Below, piece by piece: positions 31,501-43,198 of a stretch of 64,000 bases of DNA. Source of the DNA: Brachypterus glaber (taxonomy: Eukaryota; Arthropoda; Insecta; Coleoptera; Kateretidae). The stretch spans positions 77,112,895 through 77,176,894 of the forward strand of contig OY294044.1 of assembly GCA_958510825.1 (NCBI GenBank). The letters run 5' to 3'. The notes below the pieces were generated by a model that searched no databases, was not told the origin of the DNA, and saw only the letters and a program-made list of their open reading frames with translations. Positions within the stretch are counted from its first letter, which is position 1. Each line of letters opens with the position of its first letter. The position numbers were made by a program, and so were the translations under genes.

Positions 31501-32892
31501 CGCTAGTATATAAAAAAAATTTGTACGTATAAAAACTTCTTCACGTGTTAGTTGCTTCCAAATCAAAATTTATCAGCATTATAAATGATTAAAAAACATA
31601 AAATTCCCTTCTTACTCCAATATAATCACATATTCGTCATTTTACTGCATATCTTACATACAATCACTACAAAATATATAAAATCGCTTGGCTGACGCAG
31701 GTTAATTTTCTCATGGGCAATATCTTACTTTACCCAGTAGTACCATAAATAACTATTATCTAGTATTCACTGTGAAGAGCATACTATGGAATGCGAAGCA
31801 TTACAATTCTTCACAGCTCGTTGTTTTTTTTTTAAATAAGCCGAATGAAAATTAAATATGGCGAAGGTAAGGTTAGGTACACACGTACAACTCTTCATCT
31901 TTCAAGTTTAATACATCGAGTCTATATTATATAAAAGAAGGCATTGAAAGGGTCTAGCCAAAGTATAAACCCATAAAAAAAAGAAATAAAACATAATCGA
32001 AAATGTGCGAAATGCCAAAAAGGGCAATATATCACTACAGAAAAATAATAGCAAAAATCCAACGAGTCCATGGACTTCATAAAGCCTGTAATGTACAAAA
32101 TAAACAAACCGTTATGTTTTGTACTAGTCAGGGCCGGATTTACTCAAGTCGCCGTCCTGAACAAAAGATAAATAGTTAATAACCAAAAAACAAGTATCAT
32201 CAACTACACTTAGGTGGTTTTTAAATTTTTTTCTCTTGTTAATGATACAAGTTATGACTAAGCAGAAACTTAACCCCCTTTTTACCCGCCTCCCCAACCG
32301 ACTTTGCTCAAATACTACCAACCCAAGATAATATAAAAATATTGCATACCAAAGGAGGATGTCAGGAAACGTCGACTTTTGGCCTAGCTGCAGAACTATT
32401 CTGGCCCTTATAAAATCATTTCTTGAGTCCTAAAAAGACAGAAAATAACCATCATTTTTCCTAGAAGTGAAGGGAACATTGGTGAATGGAACATTGGTGA
32501 ATGGAACATTGATAAAATGTTCCAAACTTGGAAAAGCAAAAGTCCGTCAAAAATGTGAATTTTTGAATACCGCTGATTAGGAATATCATGATAATAATTG
32601 TTAAAAACCAAATCCTGTGTCATAGGGTGGTCATTTTTTTGCTATTTTTGTCTGTTTTTTATAAAATTTGGAATGCAGGGTTTCTTGTATGGATCCATAC
32701 CCATAAGTTCAAATTTCAAAATGGCGTAGGAAATATGGCAAAATAAGTTTATTAAACAAACCGAGGTGCCAAAACACCCGATAAAAAACAAAAACTAACA
32801 TTTATATTAACTATGTCACTTCAGTAATCAAGACGAATCTTTTGCTACTTTAATCGTTAAAATCGGTCTAATAGTTTGGATTGTAGGTTGGA
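31501..32892. other. About 1.4 kb without a supported gene
   Basis: Repeat G occurs at 31745-31830. A short tandem repeat of GAACATTGGTGAATG lies at 32472-32517 (three units). A family C-like AATGGCGTAGGAAATATGGC lies at 32720. The three small minus-strand ORFs have no recognisable features. Confidence 0.4.
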
Positions 32893-33705
32893 TTCAGCGA
32901 CTCAATATTAGTTAAAAAATACCCAACCTAGATTATGGAAACTTCATAGGTAGAATAAATAGGGATACTAAAGAAAAAAATATAACAAACAAAATGGATC
33001 CTGTGCATAAGGGGACTAGTTTAGCGCCACCTATCAAAAATCATCACTAGGTGGTCAAAAATGAACTAAAAATATGCTACGTAATACGGTTCTTATGTAA
33101 TAAAGTAACATTTTTATGATGTGGAACCATTAAAACAACTACAAAATATACGCAATATATTTTTTATAAATTATTATTAAATTGGAATAATTGCCTGTAC
33201 TAAAATTTAAAAAATAAGACGTGCTGGTATTTTTTTAAGTTCAAATTCGGATTCTGCGTCTTTAAATTGATAAGAAAAATATATTTTTGTGATGGGGAAA
33301 AAAGTATAGACTGTGTGCTTTAATTTGTATAAATATTTTTGTAGAGAATTTTATAATCTACAAATTAAGTCCTATACAATTTTTATACTTTGATAGTTTT
33401 GCTACGCTACAAATGAAAAATTAAGTAAACTCTGCACTTTAATATTAAGCTTTTTATTTTTAACCCAAACTTACTGTGACAGTATGTCCATCGCATATGA
33501 ATTTTTGAAATTTTTGAAATTTTTCAAATTCCTACTGTTTTTTTTTTTGAAAAAAAAAACGTCATTATTTCGTGGACTCATATATAAAAATTTTGAGGTG
33601 CTGGAATTTTTCTAAGGTCAGATTCGGATTCTACGCTCTCGAATTAATAAGAAAATGTTTACTTTTAGATCAGAGCAAAAAAAAGTTGTGATTTGTTGCC
33701 TAGTG
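32893..33705. mobile_element. CACTAGGCAACA element, partial copy in reverse orientation
   Basis: This copy matches the inverse of 16708-17600. Shared phrases include GCGACTCAATATTAGTTAAA, CATCACTAGGTGGTCAAAAA and ACGGTTCTTATGTAATAAAG. The right end GTTGCCTAGTG (to 33705) is the element terminus; the other terminus is missing. It is more than 800 bp and non-coding. Because two copies exist, homology can be used to define the family. Confidence 0.75.
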
Positions 33706-33926
33706 TTACATATTATTGTACTACTAATTATACTAAATATAATTATAATAACATTATAACAAAAGAAATGTTAAAAAGTTACTAAAAATATCCTTAAATA
33801 TAAATGTACTAGACTAGTACTACTAGTGTATATCAAAAAGTACTAAACTACTGCAATATATCTAAAATAAACATTACAAGTTAGGAAAATTAAATCTAAA
33901 CAAATCAATATCACAGTTGTTTATAC
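33706..33926. other. AT-rich spacer, no gene
   Basis: The sequence contains short TAC/AGT-rich stretches near 33800-33840 (ACTAGACTAGTACTACTAGT). Nothing else is recognised. Confidence 0.4.
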
Positions 33927-34647
33927 AGAGCGGTCCAAAGGTCACCCCTCCCCCTCTTAACTTTTGAACCAGTAAAGATATCGACTTCAAATTTGGAACT
34001 TTTAAATAAGACAACTTAAACTAACTTTTAGCATATATTTAATACTTTCAGCTCTTAAAATGTGGGCAGGGGGGCATAGGGGCACATTTTTTAAAATGGA
34101 AAGGGGTGTCATGTAATACATCATTTTAAAGCTTATAAAATTCTTCATTTAACTCCATATTTTTAAATTAAAAAAAAAAATTGGGCTTAAAATGCGGTTG
34201 AAAATTGGTATTAATGTCAAAATTCCTCTAAAAAAAAACAAATAATTTTTTAAAAATGGCTAATTTCATCATAAAAAAATGTTAATTATACTTTTAAACT
34301 AATTTTAGTTGACATAAATAAAAATATATAAAAAAAAAACTTAAAAAATTGAATGTTTTAGCACAAAAAATTGAAAAATCAAAACCTTAAAAAACATTTT
34401 TTAAAAATTTATAAATGTTAGTTTAAATAGAGAATTTTATAAGCTTTAAAATGATGTATCACACGACTCCCCTTTCCATTTAAAAAAAATGTGCCCCTAT
34501 GTCCCCCTGCCCACATTTTAAGAGCTGAAAGTATTATATATATATATGCTAAAAGATAGTTTAAGTTGTCTTATTTAAGAGTTCTAAATTTGAAGTCGAT
34601 ATCTCAACTCGTTCAAAAGTTAAAAGGGGGGGGGGTGACTTTTGGAC
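33927..34647. mobile_element. Foldback MITE, family A (copy 3, complete arms)
   Basis: The left arm begins AGCGGTCCAAAGGTCACC and continues to AGCTTATAAAATTC (about 34145). The right arm begins near 34425 and ends GGTGACTTTTGGAC at 34647. The arms are about 220 bp, separated by 280 bp of A-rich sequence. The element ends where a LINE fragment begins, so its last few bases (ACCGC) may have been lost at that junction. Confidence 0.8.
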
Positions 34648-34654
34648 TTTGGAA

Positions 34655-35345
34655 ACCAAAGCTTTATTAAACAGCGTATTTAAAAGATAGTTTGTATGAT
34701 AAATGTTTAAATGGAAAGTACGAGTTACCCAAATACCTGATCTTGGAACAGAAAATTTTAACAAATTAAGTAAATCCGGACAATCGATTAATCCGTGTAC
34801 TATTTTATAAATAAAACAAACATGGAAAAATGTTCTTTAGATTCCAGAGATTTCAAATTTAACAGATTTTGAGTTGCGTTATAATGGTGGTTCCTAACAG
34901 GTATCAAAGTTTAACTTGAAGGCCAAGTTTCTGAGAATTCTATGTTGCACCCCTTCCAAAAAATTTTTATCAATTTCGTAGAATGGAGACGAAATAATAG
35001 ATGAATACTCTAAGTTAGACCGTACAAGAGATTTATATACTGTAAGAATAGATGATGGATTAAATGAAGTTAAATTTCTCCCAATAAAACCCAAAATTTT
35101 ATCTGATTTTAAGGTGATTGTTTTTATATGATCAGAGAAGTTGCAACTTTCATTAAATGTTATGCCAAGATCCTTAACTGATGATACGTAGGGCGAGTGA
35201 AAAAACTGATATAGCCACCAATGTTAAGCTCTAGTTTGTTTTTTATCGACCAGTTAAATATCATGTCCAAGTCATACTGCAACAGTAACATATCCTCCCT
35301 AGTTTTAACCTACCGTAAAATTTTCAAATCGTCGCTAACAGAATA
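34655..35345 (-). pseudogene. LINE reverse-transcriptase fragment (palm to C-terminus)
   Basis: Read on the minus strand from 35345, the fragment starts with the equivalent of the polymerase Y/F-A-D-D box (here VSDD, so two positions are changed), then DDLKILR, LLLQYDLDMIFNW, KDLGITFN-like and LGFIGRNL segments. It continues through NPSSILTVYKSLVRSNLEYS to HRILRNLAFKLNF (34894-35094). After stops and a shift, the C-terminal part (34561-34764: LLKFSVPR...TRTFH) follows. It is clearly a decayed LINE of the group whose RT ends in SLVRSxLEY...VQRRxLR. Several stops and shifts make it inactive. Confidence 0.75.
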
Positions 35346-35624
35346 GCGACTGGCGACTGGCGAGACAGAGGGAAACAGGTAGGGTCGTGACGACCTGGTC
35401 GTCAGCGACTGCGACTTTTGGAGGAAACCGAAGCTTTAGGTATGTCTCTAGCAAGTATCAATACAAATATTTATATATTTACAGCGCTGGATAATTCCAG
35501 TGCAGCTCTATAATAGTATAATAAAATCGTCTGCCAGAAGTGTTTTTCATATTTCCCAAACAGCTGGAAATCTAAAACTTGGCATACATGTCAGGACCCT
35601 GTTACTGATGAGAAAAATCTAATA
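35346..35624. other. Spacer with short GCGACTGG repeats
   Basis: TAGCGACTGGCGACTGGCGA is a short tandem at 35345-35364. GGGTCGTGACGACCTGGTCG and the following GTCAGCGACTGCGAC form a small self-complementary block (35383-35417). No gene. Confidence 0.45.
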
Positions 35625-35662
35625 CAGGGTGTTCTAAAACTCGCGTCCATTCTTAAAGGTAC

Positions 35663-37772
35663 TGTAACGATATAAATCGTCACTTTGTAATATAGCAAGG
35701 GTTAATTAAACTATTCGTTTACTTACGTTATAATTTATATTTATTTTGTATATAAATAGTTACGTACGTACAGAACTATTTTGTATCTGGGACTATTTTG
35801 TAGCAGGAACTGAATTCTAACCATATGAGTCTCTATTCCATAGTTCTACCTGAAAATAACATAAAGAAAACATAATTAGAATATGATTTTTAATAATAAA
35901 GAATCATATGACTTATTTCTCTATAGTGCATTTGTCTATGGACTTACCTGGTTTTTATATGTTTCAGAGTCTATTGAGGGTTGGATTTCACTGGCTTTCA
36001 TCTGTAGCTTGTTTCTCCTGGAAAGTTGTGTATGCTTATTCCTTCGGGATAATCCAGAATTTGTTGAAAATAGTTTGCTGGAACTGCTCACTTAGATTCA
36101 GTATTTTGTTTATACTTAGTTCACAGGACACTTAGTATTCTGTTCGTATTTTTATTAGTTTTGCTGATAAACAATAAGTATTGTTTATATTTGTTTCTTA
36201 GAGTAATATTTTGAGGTTAGATATCACTAATACGGATTTATTAGGAAATAGTCTTTTTGTTATTATTTTTGGTGTAGTTTTCGTTACCTTTATTAGGAAT
36301 CCTATACGGTAAAACTGTAGTTGATAATGACTTACATAGATGTCGCTAATAGTTCAGAAATAGGATTTTATTTACCTGAAGGGTTCATACTAGTGAATAA
36401 GGTCGATTTTCGCGCTTCTTGAAGCAACTCTGTACAATGGTGGTGTCATTTTGACGAGTGTTTATTTTCTGTAATCATCGAAGTAATCCTTCATGTATTT
36501 TTATTTAAAGTTAGTGAAAATGAATATTTAAACAATGCGGAAGATATTGTAACTGTTATTTTCTACAATTACGCATTTATAACGTTTCGATGGACATCGA
36601 AGACTTAGTATGACACGTAAGTTAAGTTTTTCTGTTTCTTAGAATATTTCTGAGATATAATTATTGTTTTAGCACCATTATTACTACATTACTAGACCAT
36701 TAATTATTACTACATTACTAGACCATTAATTAATTACCAATTCTATACCATTAATATGGAATTACATTAATTTAAGTTGAAGTTTATTTTGGTATATTTG
36801 ATATACAAGTTCTCCGCATGGAGTGATGTTCTGTTGGAACATGGTTCTGTATTTTTCGGCATAGATAAATTCTATATGACCGTCTAGCAGACAATTTTAT
36901 ATTGGACATAATTTTCAAAAGTATATTTTATCCCGGACAACATTTTCAATAATACATTTTATCCTGGAAGATGATTTTTCCAAAGTAGATGGGACAGCCT
37001 ATATTTTTTTTTCTTTCATTTGAGAAATGAATTCATCAGCATAGGGGAGACTTGCACAGATGGAGACGATGGAATTCATACCTCATGGATTTTGCAGAAA
37101 CCAGCTAAGTACTCATTCTGAAAACTTTTGAAAGCAATATTTCATATTTTTAAATTCTTTTATTTCAATATTCTTATAACTGTAAACTTTATCAGATCTG
37201 ATATAGTATTGTTTAATACTATATGCCCTTCTGGCTTTTGTTCATTTTTAGGTACTTATTTTTTTTAAAACATTTAATCTCATTTATTAATTATTAAATA
37301 TCATACTTTTGATTAAATGATTTCTAATTTAAGCATGACTTTTATACACTGCAAGAAATGATTGTTGTTTACATACATTTCTTGGTGCTTGCTGAACTTC
37401 ATGTTTTCTTTATACATTTAAGTCGAATGATTTCTGAATTTAGTAATTTTTATTAAGATTTCTTTAATTATATCTTAATATAATTACACATATTTTTTTA
37501 GATATATTAATACATTACTTGATGTGCTTTCATTAAGTTTATTTATAATAAATTTCTCAAATGAATTATCTTATTTTATTTAAGGGTTATATTTTCTCAA
37601 ACTGAAAAGCTTAAGTATTTACACTAGGTTGTTACTTACCTAAAGGAGTAAAAGCTAAAGTAACTGGCGCCCCTAACAACATTAATCAATTCTTTCTATT
37701 TTTCCCTTGCCCATACCCATTGCTCCGCTGTCAAAACTAGCCGTTGGCAGTGAACGTATTAATTACGGTACA
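35663..37772 (+). repeat. 5' LTR of gypsy element
   Basis: The LTR is 2,110 bp, starts TGTAACGATATAAATCGTCA and ends AATTACGGTACA. A TATA-like TATATAAATAG lies at 35749-35759, a plausible promoter. A 28-30 bp internal tandem duplication (ACTACATTACTAGACCATTA) is at 36684-36733. A second primer-site-like TGGCGCCCCTAAC occurs at 37665, 108 bp from the 3' end. The 70- and 75-codon ORFs inside are present in both LTRs but have no recognisable domain. Confidence 0.95.
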
Positions 37773-37779
37773 CTAATAT

Positions 37780-37789
37780 TGGCGCCCAA
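37780..37789 (+). promoter_or_regulatory. Primer binding site (tRNA-Lys type)
   Basis: TGGCGCCCAA starts 8 bases after the LTR end. It is complementary to the 3' end of insect tRNA-Lys (…TTGGGCGCCA). Beyond ten bases the match is interrupted by GA before ACGTGG, so the primer may pair in two blocks. Confidence 0.8.
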
Positions 37790-38380
37790 GAACGTGGTAT
37801 TTGGATAGATAGAACACTTGTTTTTTTTTAATTTTACTCCATTTTTCTCAGTGTATTTTTTATAAAAATCTGAAGCTTATTTTTTTTTTCAGTGTAACTT
37901 AATGTTCATTTTGAGAAAACCTACATATAACTGTTGAATAAAATATTTTTTGTTGAAAATTAAGTCAAATTAGAGTTAATCTGATAAGATATATCAGATA
38001 TGTATTTTTTATGTTTTTTCTGAATTTTATGGAATAACATGGAATAGAGAAATTTTGGCGTGGGTTCAGTTTTTCTAGAAATTATCGTTTATTCAATAGA
38101 AATAAATGGATAATAGGGTATTTATTTATGCGAAGGATATGAATAAATATTAGCTAATTTTGTAGTTTTGGAGACTATTTATAATTATTAATTTGTCCAA
38201 TTGAGATAAATAATAATTTAGTATTTTTTTGACATATTTGGGAAATTTTCCAAAGTATGAAAAAACTTTGTTGAACAGTGTACACAAAAAAAAAATAATT
38301 TGTGGTACAGTATAAATATTTTATTATAAAATAAATATTTTGAGTAAATTGAATTTAAATTTTGAAAATAATGATTCAAA
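37790..38380 (+). other. Leader between primer site and gag-pol
   Basis: About 590 bases of AT-rich, non-coding leader, presumably carrying the packaging signal. No features can be assigned from sequence alone. Confidence 0.6.
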
Positions 38381-41300
38381 ATGGAAGATTTAGATAAAAT
38401 GGAAATTAGATTTTTGACTGCTGAAATGGTAAATTATGAACTTCGTATAAGACATTTAACAGCAAAAAATAATAGAGCATCTAGAATTAAAGTTTTAGGT
38501 AGAGCCATAGCTAGGGAAGATCCTAAAGTAAAATATGTAGATCCGACTTTTAATTTTAACAGTGAAGTGGAAAATATTAATAGAATTTTAGATAGTATAT
38601 CTTCAGAAATTGTAGAATATCATGGTGATTATAGTTTAGCTGATTTAAGAAAATTAAAAACTTATTTAGTACATGTAACAAATCGTCTGCAACGTTTTCC
38701 TGAAGTAGAAGAAAATAAAGTTAGACGTATTCAACTTTTAGAAATAACTAAAGCAACTTGTTTAGAAATAGAAGCAGATATTTTAGAACTTTATGAAAAA
38801 TCTGGTAAAAATTCAGATCTTACTCAAGTAAATAATAATATTTCATTACATAATAGTACACAGTTTAGTCCTAATGTTTCTAGTAAAAAAGATAATGATT
38901 ATTTAAAATCAGTACCAGTTTATAAATGGAATATTAATTTTGATGGAAAGTCTAATGTTTTAAATTTTATTGAGCAAGTTGAATATATGAAAATAAGTAG
39001 AAATGTTACAGACGAAATGTTATTTAAATCTGCATATGACTTATTCAAAGAACCAGCATTGTCATGGTTTCTCTCAATTAAAGATAATTTAAATTCGTGG
39101 TCTCAAATAATTCAAGCATTAAAAAAAGATTTTCTTCCAGCTAACATAGATGATAGAACATGGGATGATATCCGTTCTAGATATCAAAATCCCGATGAAT
39201 CTATCGCAATTTTTATAGGTGCTATGGAAACCTTGTTTAAACGTTTAATTCATGCTGCAAGTTTATATACTAGACTTAAGACGATTAGAGAAAGAATATT
39301 ACCACATTATTTTACACCATTATCACTTATAGAAATAAATGATTTAGAAGATTTAAAGGACAGTTGTAAAAGAATAGATGAAGCTTATCAATTAAAACAA
39401 AAGAGCATAGCAGGTAAAAGTGTGGCAAAAAATAAAGCAGTTAATAAAGTAAATGTCCTAAGTTCGGATATAAATCAAAATTTTAGTAGTAAATGTAATT
39501 GTAGTCATAATACCACAGTTTCCAAACTTACCCCATCTTCCTCTACTCGTCAAAGTTCAGTATGTAATAGTAGTCAAGTTTCTCAAATTAGTCAAAGTAC
39601 CAATCAAAGCTTTAATAATACACAGAATAGTAGTAATAGTAGTAATAATAAAATTAGACAAGTAATTTGTTATAACTGTAACCAACCAAATCATATTTTT
39701 AGCAAATGTTTAGCTAAAAGAACAAAGTTTTGTTATAAATGTGGATATAAAGATGTAGTTTTTAAAAATTGCCCTTCCTGTACAAAAAAACTAAATAGGA
39801 AAGTGGATGATTTTAGTCGGCATTCACTTAATAAAAAGGCTAAAAATAATAATGACAGTCAGGTAAAAAAGGATAACAAAACTACTTTTCGTAAAAACAT
39901 TTATTATAATACAAATAATATCAATTCTTTACAAAAATCAAGTGTAACAGAAACAAATAAACGATTTTATTTGAATGAATGGAAAGATTGGTTGGATAAA
40001 GTTAAAAATTTTTATAAACCGTATAGTTTGTCTGTAATTAATAAAAGTTCTTTTATTAAATTACCTAGAGATAACCGTCCATATATTAAAGTAAATATTT
40101 TTGATAAAAATATAACAGCTTTGATTGATACAGGTGCAAATTGTTCAGTGGCTGGTGGTCACGCGATTAAAATTTTAGAAAAATTTAATTTAAAAATTGA
40201 TAAATGTTTTATACCGCATGTTACTACAGCTGATAAATCTAAACAGTTAGTAACTGGTATTGTTTATTTGCCTATTAAAGTAGATAATGAAGTTGAGATT
40301 TTACAAGTCTTGGTTGTTCCTTCTTTGGAAACAAATTTTATTTTTGGTGTGAATTTTTTACAATTGTTTTCTATGACTCTGGATTTTTCCGATGAATCTT
40401 GGAATAATAAAATTAATAATTTGAATGTGATCAGTAACAGTGATAGTCAGGATATAAATAAAGATAATTCAGTAGGCTTATGTGACTTGACAGACGAACA
40501 GAAAAAGATAGCAGATAAATTTGTTAGTTTATTTAAAGAATTATATAGCGAAAAAATAGGTAGAACAAATTTAATAGAACATGATATAGATACAGGAAAT
40601 AATAAACCTTTTAAAATGCGTCAATATCCTTTGTCACCTTATTTAATAGAAATTTTACATAAAGAGTTAGATAAAATGTTAAAAGATGATATAGTTTCAC
40701 CATCTTATTCTGATTTTAATTCACCAGTTTTATTAGTAAAAAAAGCTAATGGTACATACCGTTTTTGTTTTGATGGACGTAAATTAAATTCTATTACAAA
40801 AGGTGATTCACATCCTTTACCAAGGATTGACTCCATTTTAAGTTTATTAGGCGATGCAAAATATATATCAAGTATAGATTTAAAAAATGCTTTTTGGCAG
40901 ATTCCACTTACAAAAACTGCTAAAGAAAAAACTGCATTTTCCGTACCTGGTAGGGCACTATTTGAATTTAATGTAATGTGTTATGGACTCAAAAATGGAA
41001 CACAAAGTCAGCAAAGATTAATGGATAAACTTTTTCCTTTCTCCTTTTATCCAAATATATTTGTTTATATTGACGACATTATAATAGTATCAAAAACTTT
41101 TGAGGAACATATTAAATTACTTCAAATAGTACATGAAAAATTAAAATCTGCTAATCTTACAATAAATTTTGAAAAAAGTAATTTTTTTAGAAAATCACTT
41201 AAGTATTTAGGTTTTGTAATTGATAATTTTGGTTTAAGAACCGATCCGCAAAAAGTAGAAGCAATAATAAACTATCCTAGACCAACAAATAGTACAGAGA

Positions 41301-43198
41301 TAAAACGATTTTTAGGTGTAGCTTCGTGGTATCTTAGATTTGTTAGGAATTTTTCAACAATTGTTAGTCCATTAAATTCACTTTTAAAGGGCAAAGGTAA
41401 AAAACAAGCCATTAGTTGGAATACTGATGCAGAAAAAGCTTTTTTATTGTTGAAGGAATCTTTAATAAATGCTCCAGCTTTAGCAAGTCCCAATTTTTCT
41501 TTACCATTTGTTATACAATGTGATGCTTCTTTAGTTGGCCTCGGTTCCATATTAACACAAACGCAAGATGGTCAAGAAAAAGTAATAGCTTATGCTAGTA
41601 GAGCTTTAACACGTAGTGAAATAAAATATTCTGTAGGTGAAAAGGAATGTTTGGCTGTTTTGTTTGCTATAGATAGGTTTAGACCATATATTGAAGGTGT
41701 TAAATTCACAGTAATTACAGATCATTCTTCATTAAAATATTTGAGTAATATGAAAGATCCCTCTGGTCGCTTGGCTAGATGGTCATTAAAATTACAGCAA
41801 TATGATATGGATATTGTATATCGTAGAGGTAAATTAAATGTAGTAGCTGATGGGTTATCCAGAGCTTTTGATAGAATAGAACCAGAAAAATCAATTTTTC
41901 CAGATGTAAATTTAATTAATTTTAATGTAAATGATTATAATAGTGATAAATATTATATTCAGTTGAGGGAAAAAATTGTTAAGAGTCCAGATTCATATCC
42001 GCAATTTAAAGTTATTGATGATAATATTTATAAGTTCATACCGACCAAGACAAAAGTAAAAAGTAATATTATAGAGTGGAAATTGTTAGTGCCTCAAAAA
42101 TGTCGTAAACAAGTACTAAAAGAATGTCATGACGATGTATTAGCTTCTCATATGGGATTTTTTAAAACTTTTCATAGAATTTCAGAAACATATTTTTGGC
42201 CAAAAATGCGTAAAGATATTTTAAAGTATGTAAGATGTTGTAATATTTGTCAATCGCAAAAAGTTAGTAATTCTGCACGTTTTGGATTGATGGGTCGTGA
42301 AAAAGAAGTAAATTATCCGTGGCAAGTTATTTCATGTGATTTGCAGGGACCATTTCCCAGAAGTTCTAAAGGTTTTTGTTATCTTTTAGTTGTGTCAGAC
42401 TGGTTTACAAAGTATACATTATTACATCCTTTAAGGGAAGCTACTGCAAATGCAATATGTAAATTCATTGAGAATGAAGTTTTTTTAGTTTACGGAGTCT
42501 GTCAATTTTTAATTGTCGATAATGGAAAACAATTTGCTGGTAAAGTTTTTAAAAAATTAGCAGATGAATATAATGTACAGAAAATTTGGTTTAATGCACT
42601 TTACCATAGTCAAAATAATCCGACGGAAAGGCAACATCGCACAATTTCTACTGCTATAAGATCATATATAAAAGATAATCAAAAAGAATGGTGTAAAAAT
42701 TTAGCAAAAATAGGTCTAGCTTTACGAACGTCTGTAAATGAAGTTACGGGGTATACGCCGGCATTTCTTAATTTTGGGAGGAATGTACCTATCACAGGAA
42801 CTTATTATGGCAAAATGACATCAACTGATGGTGTTAAATTAGAACCTTGTGACAGAGACTCGTATAGCCAAGACTTGGGAAATCTTAAAGAGATTTTTGT
42901 TGATGTAAAGAAATATTTACATGAAGCTTATGAACGTAATAAGCGTACTTATGATTTGCGCAAGCGTGAAGTGAATTTTGATATAGGTGAAAAAGTTTGG
43001 AGACGAAACAAAGTACTCTCAGATGCTAGTAAAAGTTTTGCTGCAAAACTTGCTCCAAAGTACATACTTTGCAAAGTTGTTGCGAAAAAGTCAAAGTTAG
43101 TGTATATTTTGGAAAATGCAGATGGTCATAGAGGCGACTGGCATGTTAAAGATCTAAAGAAATATTTTGGATCAAATAGTGACATTTCAGTTGGCTAG
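38381..43198 (+). CDS. Gag-Pol polyprotein (protease, RT, RNase H, integrase) in a single ORF
   Basis: The ORF is 1,605 codons with no frameshift or stop between gag and pol. Gag ends with a CCHC knuckle (C430-x2-C433-x4-H438-x4-C443) and a second one whose histidine is replaced by valine (C451-x2-C454-x4-V459-x4-C464). Protease has LIDTGA with D583. RT has D833 (SSIDLKNAF) and YIDD with D898 and D899. RNase H has D1048, E1089, D1114 and D1157. Integrase has the zinc motif H1250-x6-H1257-x29-C1287-x2-C1290 and the triad D1320, D1380, E1416 (spacing of 35 between the last two). The C-terminus has the LAPKYILCKVV and GDWHVKDLK segments, without a chromodomain. All catalytic residues are present, so the copy is potentially functional. 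Unusual local residues are FCFDGRKLN for the common FCVDYRKLN, and YGLKNGTQSQQR where NAPATFQR is common. Confidence 0.95.
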   Translation: MEDLDKMEIRFLTAEMVNYELRIRHLTAKNNRASRIKVLGRAIAREDPKVKYVDPTFNFNSEVENINRILDSISSEIVEYHGDYSLADLRKLKTYLVHVTNRLQRFPEVEENKVRRIQLLEITKATCLEIEADILELYEKSGKNSDLTQVNNNISLHNSTQFSPNVSSKKDNDYLKSVPVYKWNINFDGKSNVLNFIEQVEYMKISRNVTDEMLFKSAYDLFKEPALSWFLSIKDNLNSWSQIIQALKKDFLPANIDDRTWDDIRSRYQNPDESIAIFIGAMETLFKRLIHAASLYTRLKTIRERILPHYFTPLSLIEINDLEDLKDSCKRIDEAYQLKQKSIAGKSVAKNKAVNKVNVLSSDINQNFSSKCNCSHNTTVSKLTPSSSTRQSSVCNSSQVSQISQSTNQSFNNTQNSSNSSNNKIRQVICYNCNQPNHIFSKCLAKRTKFCYKCGYKDVVFKNCPSCTKKLNRKVDDFSRHSLNKKAKNNNDSQVKKDNKTTFRKNIYYNTNNINSLQKSSVTETNKRFYLNEWKDWLDKVKNFYKPYSLSVINKSSFIKLPRDNRPYIKVNIFDKNITALIDTGANCSVAGGHAIKILEKFNLKIDKCFIPHVTTADKSKQLVTGIVYLPIKVDNEVEILQVLVVPSLETNFIFGVNFLQLFSMTLDFSDESWNNKINNLNVISNSDSQDINKDNSVGLCDLTDEQKKIADKFVSLFKELYSEKIGRTNLIEHDIDTGNNKPFKMRQYPLSPYLIEILHKELDKMLKDDIVSPSYSDFNSPVLLVKKANGTYRFCFDGRKLNSITKGDSHPLPRIDSILSLLGDAKYISSIDLKNAFWQIPLTKTAKEKTAFSVPGRALFEFNVMCYGLKNGTQSQQRLMDKLFPFSFYPNIFVYIDDIIIVSKTFEEHIKLLQIVHEKLKSANLTINFEKSNFFRKSLKYLGFVIDNFGLRTDPQKVEAIINYPRPTNSTEIKRFLGVASWYLRFVRNFSTIVSPLNSLLKGKGKKQAISWNTDAEKAFLLLKESLINAPALASPNFSLPFVIQCDASLVGLGSILTQTQDGQEKVIAYASRALTRSEIKYSVGEKECLAVLFAIDRFRPYIEGVKFTVITDHSSLKYLSNMKDPSGRLARWSLKLQQYDMDIVYRRGKLNVVADGLSRAFDRIEPEKSIFPDVNLINFNVNDYNSDKYYIQLREKIVKSPDSYPQFKVIDDNIYKFIPTKTKVKSNIIEWKLLVPQKCRKQVLKECHDDVLASHMGFFKTFHRISETYFWPKMRKDILKYVRCCNICQSQKVSNSARFGLMGREKEVNYPWQVISCDLQGPFPRSSKGFCYLLVVSDWFTKYTLLHPLREATANAICKFIENEVFLVYGVCQFLIVDNGKQFAGKVFKKLADEYNVQKIWFNALYHSQNNPTERQHRTISTAIRSYIKDNQKEWCKNLAKIGLALRTSVNEVTGYTPAFLNFGRNVPITGTYYGKMTSTDGVKLEPCDRDSYSQDLGNLKEIFVDVKKYLHEAYERNKRTYDLRKREVNFDIGEKVWRRNKVLSDASKSFAAKLAPKYILCKVVAKKSKLVYILENADGHRGDWHVKDLKKYFGSNSDISVG

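Noticed and set aside
35883..36135. 70- and 75-codon ORFs in the 5' LTR (also at 43969-44221)
   Set aside because: They overlap in different frames, have no domain, and are conserved between LTRs only because the LTRs are nearly identical.
41272..41550. Minus-strand 92-codon ORF inside gag-pol
   Set aside because: It is antisense to the RT/RNase H region and a shadow of the real ORF.
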